64,000 nt of DNA from Cherax quadricarinatus (taxonomy: Eukaryota; Arthropoda; Malacostraca; Decapoda; Parastacidae): contig NC_091307.1 in NCBI RefSeq assembly GCF_038502225.1, positions 19,627,532 through 19,691,531 on the forward strand, read 5' to 3'. Within the stretch, counting starts at the first letter, position 1. Each line of letters begins with the position of its first letter. A program made the translations under genes and the position numbers. Shown here in pieces: positions 25,379-37,925 of the stretch. A model generated the notes under the pieces. The model did no database searches, was not told where the DNA came from, and saw only the letters and a program-made list of their open reading frames with translations.

Positions 25379-25607
25379 ACCCATCACTGCCAGGCATAGT
25401 TATCATGACCCACCACTGCTAGGCATAGTTATCATGACCCACCACTGCCAGGCATAGTTATCATGACCCACCACTGCCAGGCATGGTTATCATGACCCAC
25501 CACTGGTCATCATGACAGGCATAGTTATCATGACCCACCACTGCCAGGAATAGTTATCATGACCCACCACTGCTAGGCATAGTTATCATGACCCACCACT
25601 GCCAGGC
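25379..25607. repeat. Satellite block B' (copy of block B)
   Basis: Same private variants as block B in the same order (CCAGGAATAG at 25544, then CTGCTAGG, then the switch to GAACC), 3823 bp downstream of block B. Confidence 0.88.
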
Positions 25608-28600
25608 ATGGTCATCATGAACCACCACCACCAGTCATGGTCATCATGAACCACCACCACCAGTCATGGTCATCATGAACCACCACCACCAGTCATGGTC
25701 ATCATGAACCACCACCACCAGTCATGGTCATCATGAACCACCACCACCAGTCATGGTCATCATGAACCACCACCACCAGTCATGGTCATCATGAACCATC
25801 ACCACCAGTCATGGTCATCATGAACCATCACCACCAGTCATGGTCATCATGAACCACCACCACCAGTCATGGTCATCATGAACCACCACCACCAGTCATG
25901 GTCATCATGAACCACCACCACCAGTCATGGTCATCATGAACCACCACCACCAGTCATGGTCATCATGAACCATCACCACCAGTCATGGTCATCATGAACC
26001 ACCACCACCAGTCATGGTCATCATGAACCACCACCACCAGTCATGGTCATCATGAACCACCACCACCAGTCATGGTCATCATGAACCACCACCACCAGTC
26101 ATGGTCATCATGAACCACCACCACCAGTCATGGTCATCATGACCCACTACCACCAGTCATGGTCATCATGAACCACCACCACCAGTCATGGTCATCATGA
26201 ACCACCACCACCAGTCATGGTCATCATGAACCATCACCACCAGTCATGGTCATCATGTCATGGTCATCATGAACCATCCACCACCAGTCATGGTCATCAT
26301 GAACCACCACCACCAGTCATGGTCATCATGAACCATCACCACCAGTGAACCACCACCACCAGTCATGGTCATCATGAACCACCACCACCAGTCATGGTCA
26401 TCATGAACCACCACCACCAGTCATGGTCATCATGAACCACCACCACCAGTCATGGTCATCATGAATCACCACCACCAGTCATGGTCATCATGAACCACCA
26501 CCACCAGTCATGGTCATCATGAACCATCACCACCAGTCATGGTCATCATGAACCATCATGGTCATCATGAACCACCACCACCAGTCATGGTCCATGAACC
26601 ATCACCACCAGTCATGGTCATCATGAACCACCACCACCAGTCATGGTCATCATGAACCATCACCACCAGTCATGGTCATCATGAACCATCACCACCAGTC
26701 ATGGTCATCATGAACCACCACCACCAGTCATGGTCATCATGAACCATCACCACCAGTCATGGTCATCATGAACCATCACCACCAGTCATGGTCATCATGA
26801 ACCACCACCACCAGTCACCTGTCATGGTCATCATGAACCACCACCACCAGTCATGGTCATCATGAACCACCACCACCAGTCATGGTCATCATGAACCATC
26901 ACCACCAGTCATGGTCATCATGAACCATCACCACCAGTCATGGTCATCATGAACCATCCCACCACATGGTCATCATGAACCACCACCACCAGTCATGGTC
27001 ATCATGAACCACCACCACCAGTCATGGTCATCATGAACCACCACCACCAGTCATGGTCATCATGAACCACCACCACCAGTCATGGTCATCATGAACCACC
27101 ACCACCAGTCATGGTCATCATGAACCACCACCACCAGTCATGGTCATCATGAACCACCACCACCAGTCATGGTCATCATGAACCACCACCACCAGTCATG
27201 GTCATCACCACCATCATGAACCATCACCACCAGTCATGGTCATCATGAACCACCACCACCAGTCATGGTCATCATGAACCACCACCACCAGTCATGGTCA
27301 TCATGAACCACCACCACCAGTCATGGTCATCATGAACCACCACCACCAGTCATGGTCATCATGAACCACCACCACCAGTCATCATGGTCATCATCATGAA
27401 CCACCACCACCAGTCATGGTCATCATGAACCACCACCACCAGTCATGGTCATCATGAACCATCACCACCAGTCATGGTCATCATGAACCACCACCACCAG
27501 TCATGGTCATCATGAACCATCATGGTCATCATGAACCAGTCATGGTCATCATGAACCACCACCACCAGTCATGGTCATCATGAACCACCACCACCACCAT
27601 CATGTCATGGTCATCATGAACCACCACCACCAGTCATGGTCATCATGAACCACACCACCAGTCATGGTCATCATGAACCACCACCACCAGTCATGGTCAT
27701 CATGAACCACCACCACCAGTCATCATCATGAACCACCACCACCAGTCATGGTCATCATGAACCATCACCACCAGTCATGGTCATCATGAACCACCACCAC
27801 CAGTCATGGTCATCATGAACCATCACCACCAGTCATGGTCATCATGAACCATCACCACCAGTCATGGTCATCATGAACCATCACCACCAGTCATGGTCAT
27901 CATGAACCACCACCACCAGTCATGGTCATCATGAACCATCACCACCAGTCATGGTCATCATGAACCACCACCACCAGTCATGGTCATCATGAACCACCAC
28001 CACCAGTCATGGTCATCATGAACCACCACCACCAGTCATGGTCATCATGAACCACCACCACCAGTCATGGTCATCATGAACCATCACCACCAGTCATGGT
28101 CATCATGAACCACCACCACCATCATGTCATGGTCATCATGAACCACCACCACCAGTCATGGTCCATGAACCAGTCATGGTCATCATGAACCACCACCACC
28201 AGTCATGGTCATCATGAACCATCACCACCAGTCATGGTCATCATGAACCACCACCACCAGTCATGGTCATCATGAACCACCACCACCAGTCATGGTCATC
28301 ATGAACCACCACCACCAGTCATGGTCATCATGAACCACCACCACCAGTCATGGTCATCATGAACCACCACCACCAGTCATGGTCATCATGAACCATCACC
28401 ACCAGTCATGGTCATCACGAACCATCATCATGGTCATCATGAACCACCACCACCAGTCATGGTCATCATGAACCACCACCACCAGTCATGGTCCATGAAC
28501 CAGTCATGGTCATCATGAACCACCACCACCAGTCATGGTCATCATGAACCAACACCACCAGTCATGGTCATCATGAACCACCACCACCAGTCATGGTCAT

Positions 28601-28905
28601 CATGAACCATCACCACCAGTCATGAACCATCACCACCAGTCATGGTCATCATGAACCACCACCACCAGTCATGGTCATCATGAACCATCACCACCAGTCA
28701 TGGTCATCATGAACCACCACCACCAGTCATGGTCATCATGAACCATCACCACCAGTCATGGTCATCATGAACCATCACCACCAGTCATAGGTCATGGTCA
28801 TCATGAACCACCACCACCAGTCATGGTCATCATGAACCACCACCACCAGTCATGGTCATCACGAACCACCACCACCAGTCATGGTCATCATGAACCATCA
28901 CTATG
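25608..28905. repeat. Satellite block C' (expanded copy of block C)
   Basis: Same monomer type as block C, about three times longer and with many partial units. The marker GACCCACTACCACCAG recurs at 26141. A GTCCATGAACCAGTCATGG irregularity at 28161 is repeated at 28491, 330 bp later. Confidence 0.88.
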
Positions 28906-29537
28906 GGTTTATGCTTCCGCTTCATAGTAATAATGATAGTGAGGGTAGGTAAAATGTGCCTCACTCTCAGTGAAGTTGGTTATGGTTGCTGACACAACCA
29001 CAGAAGTACTATAAAAAGTACTTGGAATAGTGTGTTGCTCGAATGTTTCTTACAGATTTACAACAAATTTTTGCGCATTTTGGAAACGCAGCAAAAAAGT
29101 ATTAATTTTCATTAACCCCCCCCCCCCAAAAAAAAAAAAAAAATGAGGAAACGTTGAACGATGTGCTCAAACAAATTATTATAAGTTTAAACTGACTAAA
29201 AATTTAAAAAATTCATCAGTTTGCACTTACGAGTATGTTTCCCTGTAATTGTTGGGGAAGCTTTGGTGAGGATATTTTTCCAGGGAAATGGAGAACGTGT
29301 GAAAATATTTCAGCCTGAGAAAATATTATGTTTTCCCTTCCCCGTTCTCCCCTCCCAAAGAATAATATTCCTCTCGCATATCGTCCAAGTGATTCTCTTG
29401 AACTTCAACTCTTCCTGACCAAGGGAGTTATCGAGTACTAGAATTTAATTGGGATTAATTGTATTAAGTTAGTAAACGCTAATATGGGCACTGATGAAAT
29501 TTTAGTCTGACTAAACGAAACTGGAATTGTTGATGTC
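28906..29537. other. No gene recognised; homopolymer C then A run
   Basis: A run of C followed directly by a run of A lies near 29117-29144. A short open frame at 29221-29418 has no recognisable motif. Confidence 0.5.
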
Positions 29538-29560
29538 TTAGGTTAGGGTAGGTTAGGTTA
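29538..29560. repeat. Short interstitial TTAGG-like telomeric repeat
   Basis: Four or so imperfect units of TTAGG, the arthropod telomere motif. Too short to be more than a relic or chance. Confidence 0.4.
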
Positions 29561-29565
29561 TATAT

Positions 29566-29700
29566 ATGTCAGGGAACAGGACAAGTGTTTCCTGACGCGG
29601 ATCTTAGTCATACGAAGATTAGCAGCTGGAGCTTTTGGTCATCTGACCGAGGCCTTCCACTGGCTTACCAGTCCACCCCTTTAAAGTGCTGACATCTGAC
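29566..29700 (+). repeat. Dispersed repeat 'GTCAGG(A/G)AACAGGACAAG'
   Basis: Shares GTCAGGGAACAGGACAAGTG, AGTCATACGA, GGTCATCTGACCGAGGCC and TTCCACTGGCTTACC with 54205-54320, a shorter copy at 60815-60890 and an inverted piece at 52318-52370. Non-coding interspersed family. Confidence 0.75.
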
Positions 29701-29967
29701 AGCTGCCGCTCATAGAAAAGCGTCTTCCACTGAAGACATGGAAATCTCTCCCACTAGGACACATCTAGGACATATCCAAGAGGATTCTCGAAGTAGTCAG
29801 GAAAGCTGATAAAGTCAGGACATCAAAGAAGGAACTGCCTGAAAGATAGACACATCTTGGATAGTCAGAATCATGAAGATAGTTCATCTAGATAGGAGGA
29901 CAGCTGACCCAGAGATGACGTGAGAACACAGAAAGGAAAGCCATTTATATGATTTGGAAAACGTTCA

Positions 29968-30062
29968 CCAGTTCTACCAGAACCCCAGCATTCGGTTCTA
30001 CCAGAACCCCAGCATTCGGTTCTACCAGAACTCCAGCATTCAGTTCTACCAGAACCCCAGCA
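29968..30062. repeat. 24-bp minisatellite, four units
   Basis: Units of GTTCTACCAGAACCCCAGCA plus four bases. 24 is a multiple of 3, so the repeat keeps open frames on both strands; that alone is not evidence of coding. Confidence 0.9.
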
Positions 30063-30187
30063 GTCAAAAATTTATTTAGGTCAAGTAATAAATGCTCGAT
30101 CTTCCGTCCACTAATTGCGGGAACATTATTACCTAGCTTTACTCGAGTACTCTTCCTGCAGCTAGAAAGATGACTAAGCCAGACACG

Positions 30188-30392
30188 GCTTGTGTTATCA
30201 TAGTGTGCTGCCACAGTGTGTTATCATAGTGTACTGCCACAGTGTGCTATCACAATGTGTTATCACAGTCACTGTGTTATCACAGTGTGTTATCACAGTA
30301 TGTTATCACAGTCGGTGTGTTATCACAGTGTTATCACAGCGAGTTATCACAGTGTGTTATCACAGTCAGTTATCACAGTCAGTTATTACAGA
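30188..30392. repeat. Minisatellite of GTGTTATCACA units
   Basis: About 15 imperfect 11-16 bp units around TGTGTTATCACAG, some with TGCTGCCACAG. Confidence 0.85.
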
Positions 30393-30699
30393 TACAATCT
30401 CAACAATAAAAGTCCCGGTTGTCGTTTCTTGCAGAACTGTCGCCACAACCTGAAGAACTGTCGTTACATTCCGCATAAAGAAAGTTTAGCAACCTGCAGG
30501 AATCGCAAGGACTGGTGGAGGTTCGATCCTCCGTCCGCTCGCTCCCTAGCTGCTCGACTCTCTTGCCAGAACCCTCAATAAAAAGCGAATAATGAATATT
30601 GAACGACAAAAAGGACACGCAAAAGTACGGCCAATTGTGTTTTATAACCTTGAGTTTCCTGGGCGCAAAGTGCTGTGGCATTATTAAGGTGACTTCCGC

Positions 30700-31130
30700 T
30701 GTCCATTACCAGCTCCGACGCACCGGCCGCACGCCCATGTCTGCAGCCCCTCTGCTGCAGGAGGTTTACCGCCCACACGATCACTTCTGCAGCAGGAAAT
30801 GCACAACCCGTACGCCCACTCCTCCTACCTCGCCCGAGGCAAGAAGTTTACTGCCGCACGCCCGTTCCTACATCCCCACCCACGCCAGAAAGTGCACCAT
30901 AGGGCGCCCACCCCAGAATTTGCACCCCGGCACACCCACGCCAGAATGTTCGCCACTGTATGACTACGCCACAAGGTACACCACCGCACGCCCTCGCCAG
31001 ATGTCCCATCGCACGCCCTCGTCACGAGACGCATAAACGCACGCCCATTCCTGCAGCCCCGCCCACGCCAGGAGGTTCAGACAAACGCCAGAAGGTTCAC
31101 CACTGCACGCCCACCCAACAGTTTGTTCCA
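30700..31130. repeat. Degenerate GC-rich minisatellite (~30-36 bp)
   Basis: Recurrent words CGCACGCCCACGCCAGAAG and GTTCACCACTG at irregular 30-36 bp spacing. It gives overlapping proline/arginine-rich frames that are likely artefacts. Confidence 0.7.
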
Positions 31131-31553
31131 GATGTGACAGGGGAAAAAATCCCACATGGCAGTTAATTGCGGAAATAAGTTATAATAGAATGAGTCTTTG
31201 TTGCCCGCTGGATAAGGAATACACTTTCCGTTTGAGTTGAGAATATTACAATAATTTGTCTTAATGCGTAACAATTATGAAATAAATAAGGGGACTTGAC
31301 AACTCTCTCAAGCCGCTGGGAATACAACAATCCCGAGTGCTTAATGCAAAGTGTATAGCATTTGCAGCTATCGTGGGATAATAGCGGAAGTACGTATGCT
31401 TAGAACTTCGTTTATTCGTGTCATCCTCACCTTTAACAAAATGAAATGGCTACAGCAACACCTCCGCCCAGTGTGGAGTTCTCAGTCGTTTGGGGCGCTG
31501 GTGAGGGGTGCCCCTAACTCGAAGTGAGCAGATCCCGCATTCATCTCAGATAT

Positions 31554-31735
31554 CTCCACCTAGAACTGAATTGATCCCAGGGATCTCCACCTAGAACTAC
31601 ATTGATCCTGGGGATGTCTACCTAGAACTGCATTAATCCCAGGGATGTCTACCTAGAACTGCATTAATCCCAGGGACCTCCACCTAGAACTGATTTGATC
31701 CCAGGGATGTCCACCTAGAACTGCATTTATCCCCT
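31554..31735. repeat. 31-bp minisatellite, about six units
   Basis: Units of CTCCACCTAGAACTG followed by ATTGATCCCAGGGAT. More diverged units continue to about 31860. Confidence 0.9.
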
Positions 31736-32441
31736 GGGATTCACCTGAAGTACGTAAGACTCAGTGGTGTCCATCTCGATCTGCTTGCATCCCAGGGGTG
31801 TCCTACCTGAAGTGCGTGGGACTCAGTGGTATCCACTTCGAACTGTTCGGATCCCAGAGGGTGATACCCTCACCCCTGCGAGTCGCTGACGAGGATGTCC
31901 ACATCTGTGTGCGTATTTTGTTTCGTAGGGCGTTGTGTAGAACCTCCTCAGAGCCGTGTGAAGCGTTTTTGTTGGCAGAAGTGTGTATGAAACAAATTGT
32001 ATCACAGCTGACGCAAGCCTTTTCAGCCTATTTCCACGATTTCCCCGTCATATCAGATGGGTAGCGGCGGGTAACCATCCTTCTGATGGTGTCGTCACCG
32101 CCGAGTCCCCGTCCCATCTCAGTGACTCAGTGTCTATATTCAAGAACCGTCAAGTGCTATTCTTGCAAGATTTCATCCACATGTAACGCAGTATGCTCGT
32201 TGACTGTTATCAGAGAGCATCAGAAGCATGAGTCTGATACCTTCCAGCTACATGGGTCGGCAATCTCATATTGTCTTAAAAGCCTGACCACTACAGGTCG
32301 TCAAGGCTAACCAGTTCACGGTTTTTAAGATCTTACGATGCACGTCTTTGAATCTTACGATGCCCATCTTTGAACACATCTTCAAAGATGTCTGAGCTCG
32401 CTCGCTCGCGTGCGTGTGTGCGCGTGTGTGTGTGATAGAAG

Positions 32442-32891
32442 GTGGCATTTAATAACGTAGCAATTTCCAAGCTATTTTATATACATAATATATTAAAATC
32501 ATTACTGAATTTATTCTCGAGGAGGAACTTGAAGAAATATTTGGAGTTGAGGAAGTTCTTGTTTATCTCTCCAGGGGTATCTTTCCGGAAACACTCCCTG
32601 TGTATCTCTAATTTTGTGGCTCTGGAAACTCTACCTGTGTATCTTTCCACGTGTTGCTCTAAGGAAACACTCGCCGCTCATTTCTTTCCTGGTGAGGCTC
32701 TGGGAACAATAATTCACAGTTGTGTGCTGTCTTCCTCAGCCAAAGTGATAGTCATGTCATCGGATGGTAAGTACACTTTTATGTTGCTTGATGAACCCCA
32801 AGATGTAGTCAGACTGGTCAGAGACCGGACCCACGATATGCTGACGGAGTATCTAGCCTCCACCATTCTTGCCCTGAATTACTCTTCTTAG
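32442..32891 (+). other. Unrecognised 149-codon open frame
   Basis: Open for 149 codons but with no domain I recognise. The segment 32570-32680 has a loose internal repetition (GGAAACACTC, TGTATCTCT), and the base composition resembles its surroundings. Spurious coding is more likely than a gene. Confidence 0.2.
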
Positions 32892-33058
32892 TTTGTGTTT
32901 TATAGAAGCTTATATAATTCAACGTACAATTTTATCTTCATAAAAATATTGAGATCAACAAATATTATTGTAATTCAGTTTTTCCCAGCCTTCTCGAGTA
33001 ATCAGCATAAAGAAAATTATACAAAACTCATTTAAAGGTTGTAAAGATTTAGAGGACA

Positions 33059-33795
<737 letters not shown>

Positions 33796-33825
33796 TTTGC
33801 AATCGTGTCATTACGATTTCGTGAG

Positions 33826-33889
<64 letters not shown>
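33826..33889. repeat. (TA)n microsatellite
   Basis: Follows the SINE tail word CGATTTCGTGAGT. Confidence 0.95.
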
Positions 33890-33891
<2 letters not shown>

Positions 33892-34114
33892 CGATCACAG
33901 TAAATAGGAGATATCACAATATGCAAAGCAACTACTGTGAAAAATTGTGTATTTCCAAGAACTTTCGTCATTTCTCACATTATCAAAGAACTGTAAAAAT
34001 ATTAGAACATCAGAAGTCATAAAAGGCCGAGATTACAACTCATGGTCAACATTTGACACCTCGCCCTTCCCTTTATGATGTGGGCGAGATGGTCAAGGAC
34101 CTGTCAAACGTAAT

Positions 34115-34846
34115 TTAAATTATTCCCAAATTTTATTAATTATAAATGAATCTAGTTTGCATAATCCTAAACCAATATTCATCTTAAATTCAAAACTTTT
34201 TTATGCAGTTTGATTCAATATTTCTCTAAACAATGGACTTGCTTGATACAAGTCTTTTGAATATCAGTTGGATTGTTAAAATCTCTCATATGAATAAACA
34301 AAGCATCAGACTTTTGTCCAGTTCTAATACTATATTTATGTTGTTATAATCTTATTAAGGCTCTTCCCAGTAGGACCGTAATAAACTCTATCACATTTTT
34401 TACAAGGAATCTTGTAGACAGCCGTCAGCATTTCTGGGGAAATTTTTAATCGAAAGTTTTTTTTTACTGTATCAAGATTTCTAAATACAACTTTGATTTT
34501 AAAATTCTAGAGCAGAGAATGTATATCAAGAAAGTTTTCATGGTAAGGGAAAACCAACATAATCTTAGTTAAAAAAAAAAATACTGTACTTTTCTGAATT
34601 GTAAAAAATATTCTTAATTTTAAAAGATTTGTCAATTAAGTGTTTTGTATATTTTAGATAATTAGATATTTCATAAATCTTCAATATTTCTTCATCTATG
34701 AACTCTGGACTGCAAATATGCAAAACTCTCAAAAACATTGATGAGAATACAGATAATTTAACTCTATCATGATTTGAAGAATAATAGTGCACATAACAGT
34801 TATCTGTTGGTTTTCTGTATATTTTGAATTTAAAATCAAAATCCAA
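34115..34846 (-). pseudogene. Penelope-like element, RT C-terminus and GIY-YIG part, decayed
   Basis: On the minus strand, 34846-34565 encodes FKFKIYRKPTDNCYVHYYSS...RVLHICSPEFIDEEI, the thumb-side end of a Penelope-type RT. After a linker (LVFPYHENFLDIHSLL, about 34560-34510) comes AVYKIPCKKCDRVYYGPTGK (about 34425-34365), the GIY-YIG endonuclease core with its two cysteines, and a terminal stretch MNIGLGLCKLDSFIINKI (about 34182-34125). In-frame stops and shifts interrupt it and the RT catalytic half is missing. It is therefore a truncated relic. RT-thumb and GIY-YIG order is as in Penelope elements. Confidence 0.8.
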
Positions 34847-34849
34847 AGA

Positions 34850-35195
34850 ATAGTAGCGCCCTTCTTTTTTCTGATCGAACCTGATTACCTTCCATTCCCT
34901 AAGCGCAGTATAACTTATGGGTTTTGCGTTTCTCGATAAAAGTAATAATAATATATTGCGTTACAGAAGCATTAAATATGCTGCCCTGAGACCCTGAAAT
35001 TATTTTTGAAATTCCCAGCTTCATTTCTATTTTGAGTATTGATAGTTTATAAATGAGAAATAAAACTAAACCTGCACATAGAATATTTGCACTCATTGGA
35101 AAGAAAATATTTGTTTAAAAAAATTATCATCCCAAACTGTTATTAATATTCAACGTAAATTTAGGGATGAAATTCACGGTATTTGTGACAAAGAA
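34850..35195. other. No gene recognised
   Basis: A/T-rich with no supportable feature. Confidence 0.5.
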
Positions 35196-35204
35196 ATTCA
35201 TTTT

Positions 35205-35590
35205 GCTGGCGGTGGTGACGGCGGCGGCGGCGATGATGGTAGAGGTGGTGGAGACGATGGTAGCGGCAGTGGCGACTCTGATAGTGGTAGTGGTGGTCGT
35301 TCTTGTGGTTCTAGTAGAGGATGGTGGTTGTAGTAGCAGTGTTGTGGGTGGTATTTATGCGGTGGCTGCGGATGTGGCAGTCATGCCCATCATTTTATTG
35401 ATGTAGGTGGTGGCAGTCGTCATGATGCTGGTGGTAGTCGTCGTCGCCTTGGTCCTGGTTGTGATGGTCGACGCTGTGGTATTGGCAGCAGTAATGGTGG
35501 TGGTGATTGTGGTGATGGTGGTCAGAAGAGTGATGGTGATACAGACATGGTGATGGGGCTGGTGATAATGATGGTGTTTGAGAGTGAGAG
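35205..35590. repeat. Degenerate (GGT/GAT)n trinucleotide-rich tract
   Basis: GGTGGTGGT- and GATGGT-type triplets dominate, producing a valine/alanine-rich frame on one strand and a histidine-rich frame on the other. Both are compositional artefacts. Confidence 0.75.
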
Positions 35591-36847
35591 AGTGATAGCG
35601 GTGAAGTCATAATGAAGGTGATCTTAATGGAAATGGTTAGGAGGGCGATAAGAGATGGGTAATGGTAGGCCGGACGCTCCCAACAAATCCTCCTTATGAC
35701 ACTAATAACACCAACACCCACCAACAGGCAGGTGACATAAAAAAAAAACGCCGTGTAAAGGCTGACCATTAATAAATGCGGATTATGATAGTAATAACGG
35801 GATGATGATAAAGGTTGAAGTAATGGAAGAAGACTGTGAAGGATAAGCCTTCAAGAGTCCAGAGCTCACTGGGTTCGCGTCCAGGGAACATGATGCTAAA
35901 AATTCTGAGAACAGCGTTCCAGTAACCCATTTTTTTTTTTTTATCAGAACTGAGTACATCAGTAATGTGCTGCTTACCTGCTTCTATTGTGATGTTATAC
36001 ACTGAGAACTAAGGCTACCTACGTCTTCCTGTTATACTCCACACAGAATGGCTCCTATAGTGTTGAAATCTGTCAGCCTGAGCTGGAAGGGATCAGTAAG
36101 GCAATGACCATATCTAGCATTCCATTAGAGGCTCGTCAGCAACAAGAGCCTCAAAGGTTTCCTTCCAGAAGAAGTGGAGGTACTGTTACCTGGGAATTGC
36201 CTTCAGGATGACCTGTTCAAGTCTTACAAGGAAGGTAGCGGGATGGAACAAGAGCCTTCATGCTACCGATGGATCTTTTCTTTAAGGAACTGGAGTAACC
36301 CTGAGCTTCCTCGGATCATGAATAATTACCTAACCTTCTACAGGTGCTATATGCCTCTTACGGGTTTAACGCTTCTTTTACGAATATGATGATATTAACA
36401 CAGGGAGCTTTAAAAAGATTGACCCAATTGCAAAATGTTTTGAAATTGGATCCAACTCTTCGAAACACCCTGTATTCCACCAACTTATTCCTACTATCTC
36501 CAGTTTAATATCGAAAGATGGAATTTAAATTCATTTTACATGAACACTTAGGACAGAAATAAATATATGTACAATATGGTTTACAATGTTTCTTAACATA
36601 AATGTTTAAGAATATATTAAACCGCAGTTTAATGAAGAATTGCAGTTTTTTCATATACAAGTTGATGAGGTATTGGAACTATACTGGTCAGACCTTATAT
36701 ATAGGGTATGACAAACCTTATATACAGGTGCGAAAAGCCTTATATACAGAGTGTGACACAAGCTTGATATTTTCTTTTCATCCCGAAACCTAGAAAAAAA
36801 AAACAGAAAAATAAGTAAGCATTTTATGGAATGAATTTTCTCCTTGT
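35591..36847. other. No gene recognised
   Basis: Contains short pieces of the GCGCTAAACCC repeat family near 36280-36380 (GGGTTTAACGCTTC) but no gene. Confidence 0.45.
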
Positions 36848-37000
36848 GAGGGCAGCTAGTTTTCTGTTCCAGCGACTCAGCGCTGCTGTTCAGAGGGGTA
36901 ATGCCTGCTCTGAGGAGCTGGATGAGACTTTCGCATTATAATCAGTGACAAACGCGTGACAATATGTACTACACATGTATCTCTCACACCTCATTAAAGA
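36848..37000 (+). pseudogene. 5'-truncated copy of the RLE retrotransposon 3' end
   Basis: GGGCAGCTAGTTTTCTGTTC and GAGGAGCTGGATGAGA match 9131-9236, the end of the RLE ORF (AASFLFQRLSAAVQRGN and ELDE), with an internal loss of about 25 bp. It then continues into the same 3' UTR start (ATAATC-GTGA-A-ACGCGTGAC). Confidence 0.8.
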
Positions 37001-37330
37001 AACATTACCTAAAACGTTTTTTCACATTTATAAAAAACAAAAATGTTGGTTACATGGGTTCCACTTTCTAGCACACCAAACAGGGCACATCGTTTATTAA
37101 TTATCTTTATATCCTACCTAGTAATTAGGCCTGGCCGAGCCAATGACCCAGCAGCAATGAACTAAATACAAAGTAATGAACGATCGTCAAGGGAATTTTT
37201 TCCATTGAGAGAGAGCTAATTATTAGAATTATACGACCAGTTTTTCTCTAAGGAGAAACTATTACCAAGTACCCTCTTGACCGTTCTGGCGCTAATGGTA
37301 CAGGTATCGGCAGATGTGAACCATTGTTCA

Positions 37331-37430
37331 GGTGTTATGGGTATCGCCTAGTGGAACAGTTGTTCTGGTGTTATGGGTATCGCCAAGTGGAACAACTGTT
37401 CTGGTGTTATAGGTATCGCCAAGTATAGTT
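37331..37430. repeat. 36-bp minisatellite, nearly three units
   Basis: GGTGTTATGGGTATCGCC followed by AAGTGGAACAACTGTTCT repeats next to the CA tract. Confidence 0.85.
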
Positions 37431-37493
37431 CTAGTGAGCACCACGGCTCTAGTGGGAACCCTAGCTCCAGTGGGAATGAAGCGCGCGCACGAA

Positions 37494-37594
<101 letters not shown>

Positions 37595-37925
37595 CGTGTT
37601 CATTCAGCAAACAACAAAACCACTGAGACACTTCAAGGAGTGACTTATTTCAAATCATTCGCTTATTACCACACACAATAATACGTCAAACGCACAGGTC
37701 ACCGTCTTTCACACGATATATATCTCTGTCACAATTTATAAATTCAAGTTAAACTATGAAATATGACGCAGAATTTTCTCGTGAAACAAAATGCTGACGC
37801 AAAAATATTTGCTCGCAGACTTCTTTTGATGTTGATTTTTATTATTATTATTACTTTTTATATATTAATATTAATTAATCATTAATTATTTTTGCTGGTT
37901 TTTATTTTTATCTTAATTCAGGAAG

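Larger units (their letters stand above)
17043..28905. repeat. 29-bp satellite/minisatellite array, about 11.9 kb
   Basis: Roughly 400 head-to-tail 29-bp monomers that begin CATGGTYATCATGA, followed by CCCACCACTACCAGG or the variant ACCACCACCACCAGT. Each monomer carries a small inverted repeat, TCATG...CATGA. Because 29 is not a multiple of 3 there is no long reading frame. No transposon or dinucleotide tract interrupts the array, in contrast to the flanks. Variant types form ordered blocks, described separately. The far end (26-28.9 kb) has many partial monomers such as GTCCATGAACCAG. Confidence 0.97.

Noticed and set aside
17043..28905. CRISPR-like array
   Set aside because: The 29-bp units are contiguous with no unique spacers, in an animal genome; this is a tandem satellite.
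29538..29560. Interstitial telomere or ancient chromosome fusion point
   Set aside because: Only about four imperfect TTAGG units; the AGGTTAGGT word also occurs inside the MITE family, so this is not evidence for a fusion.
30700..31036. 145-codon proline/arginine-rich frame
   Set aside because: It coincides with a degenerate GC-rich minisatellite that leaves several overlapping frames open on both strands.
35167..35406. Hydrophobic alanine/valine-rich frame that might look like a membrane protein
   Set aside because: It is produced by the degenerate GGT/GAT triplet tract; frames on the other strand are equally open and histidine-rich.
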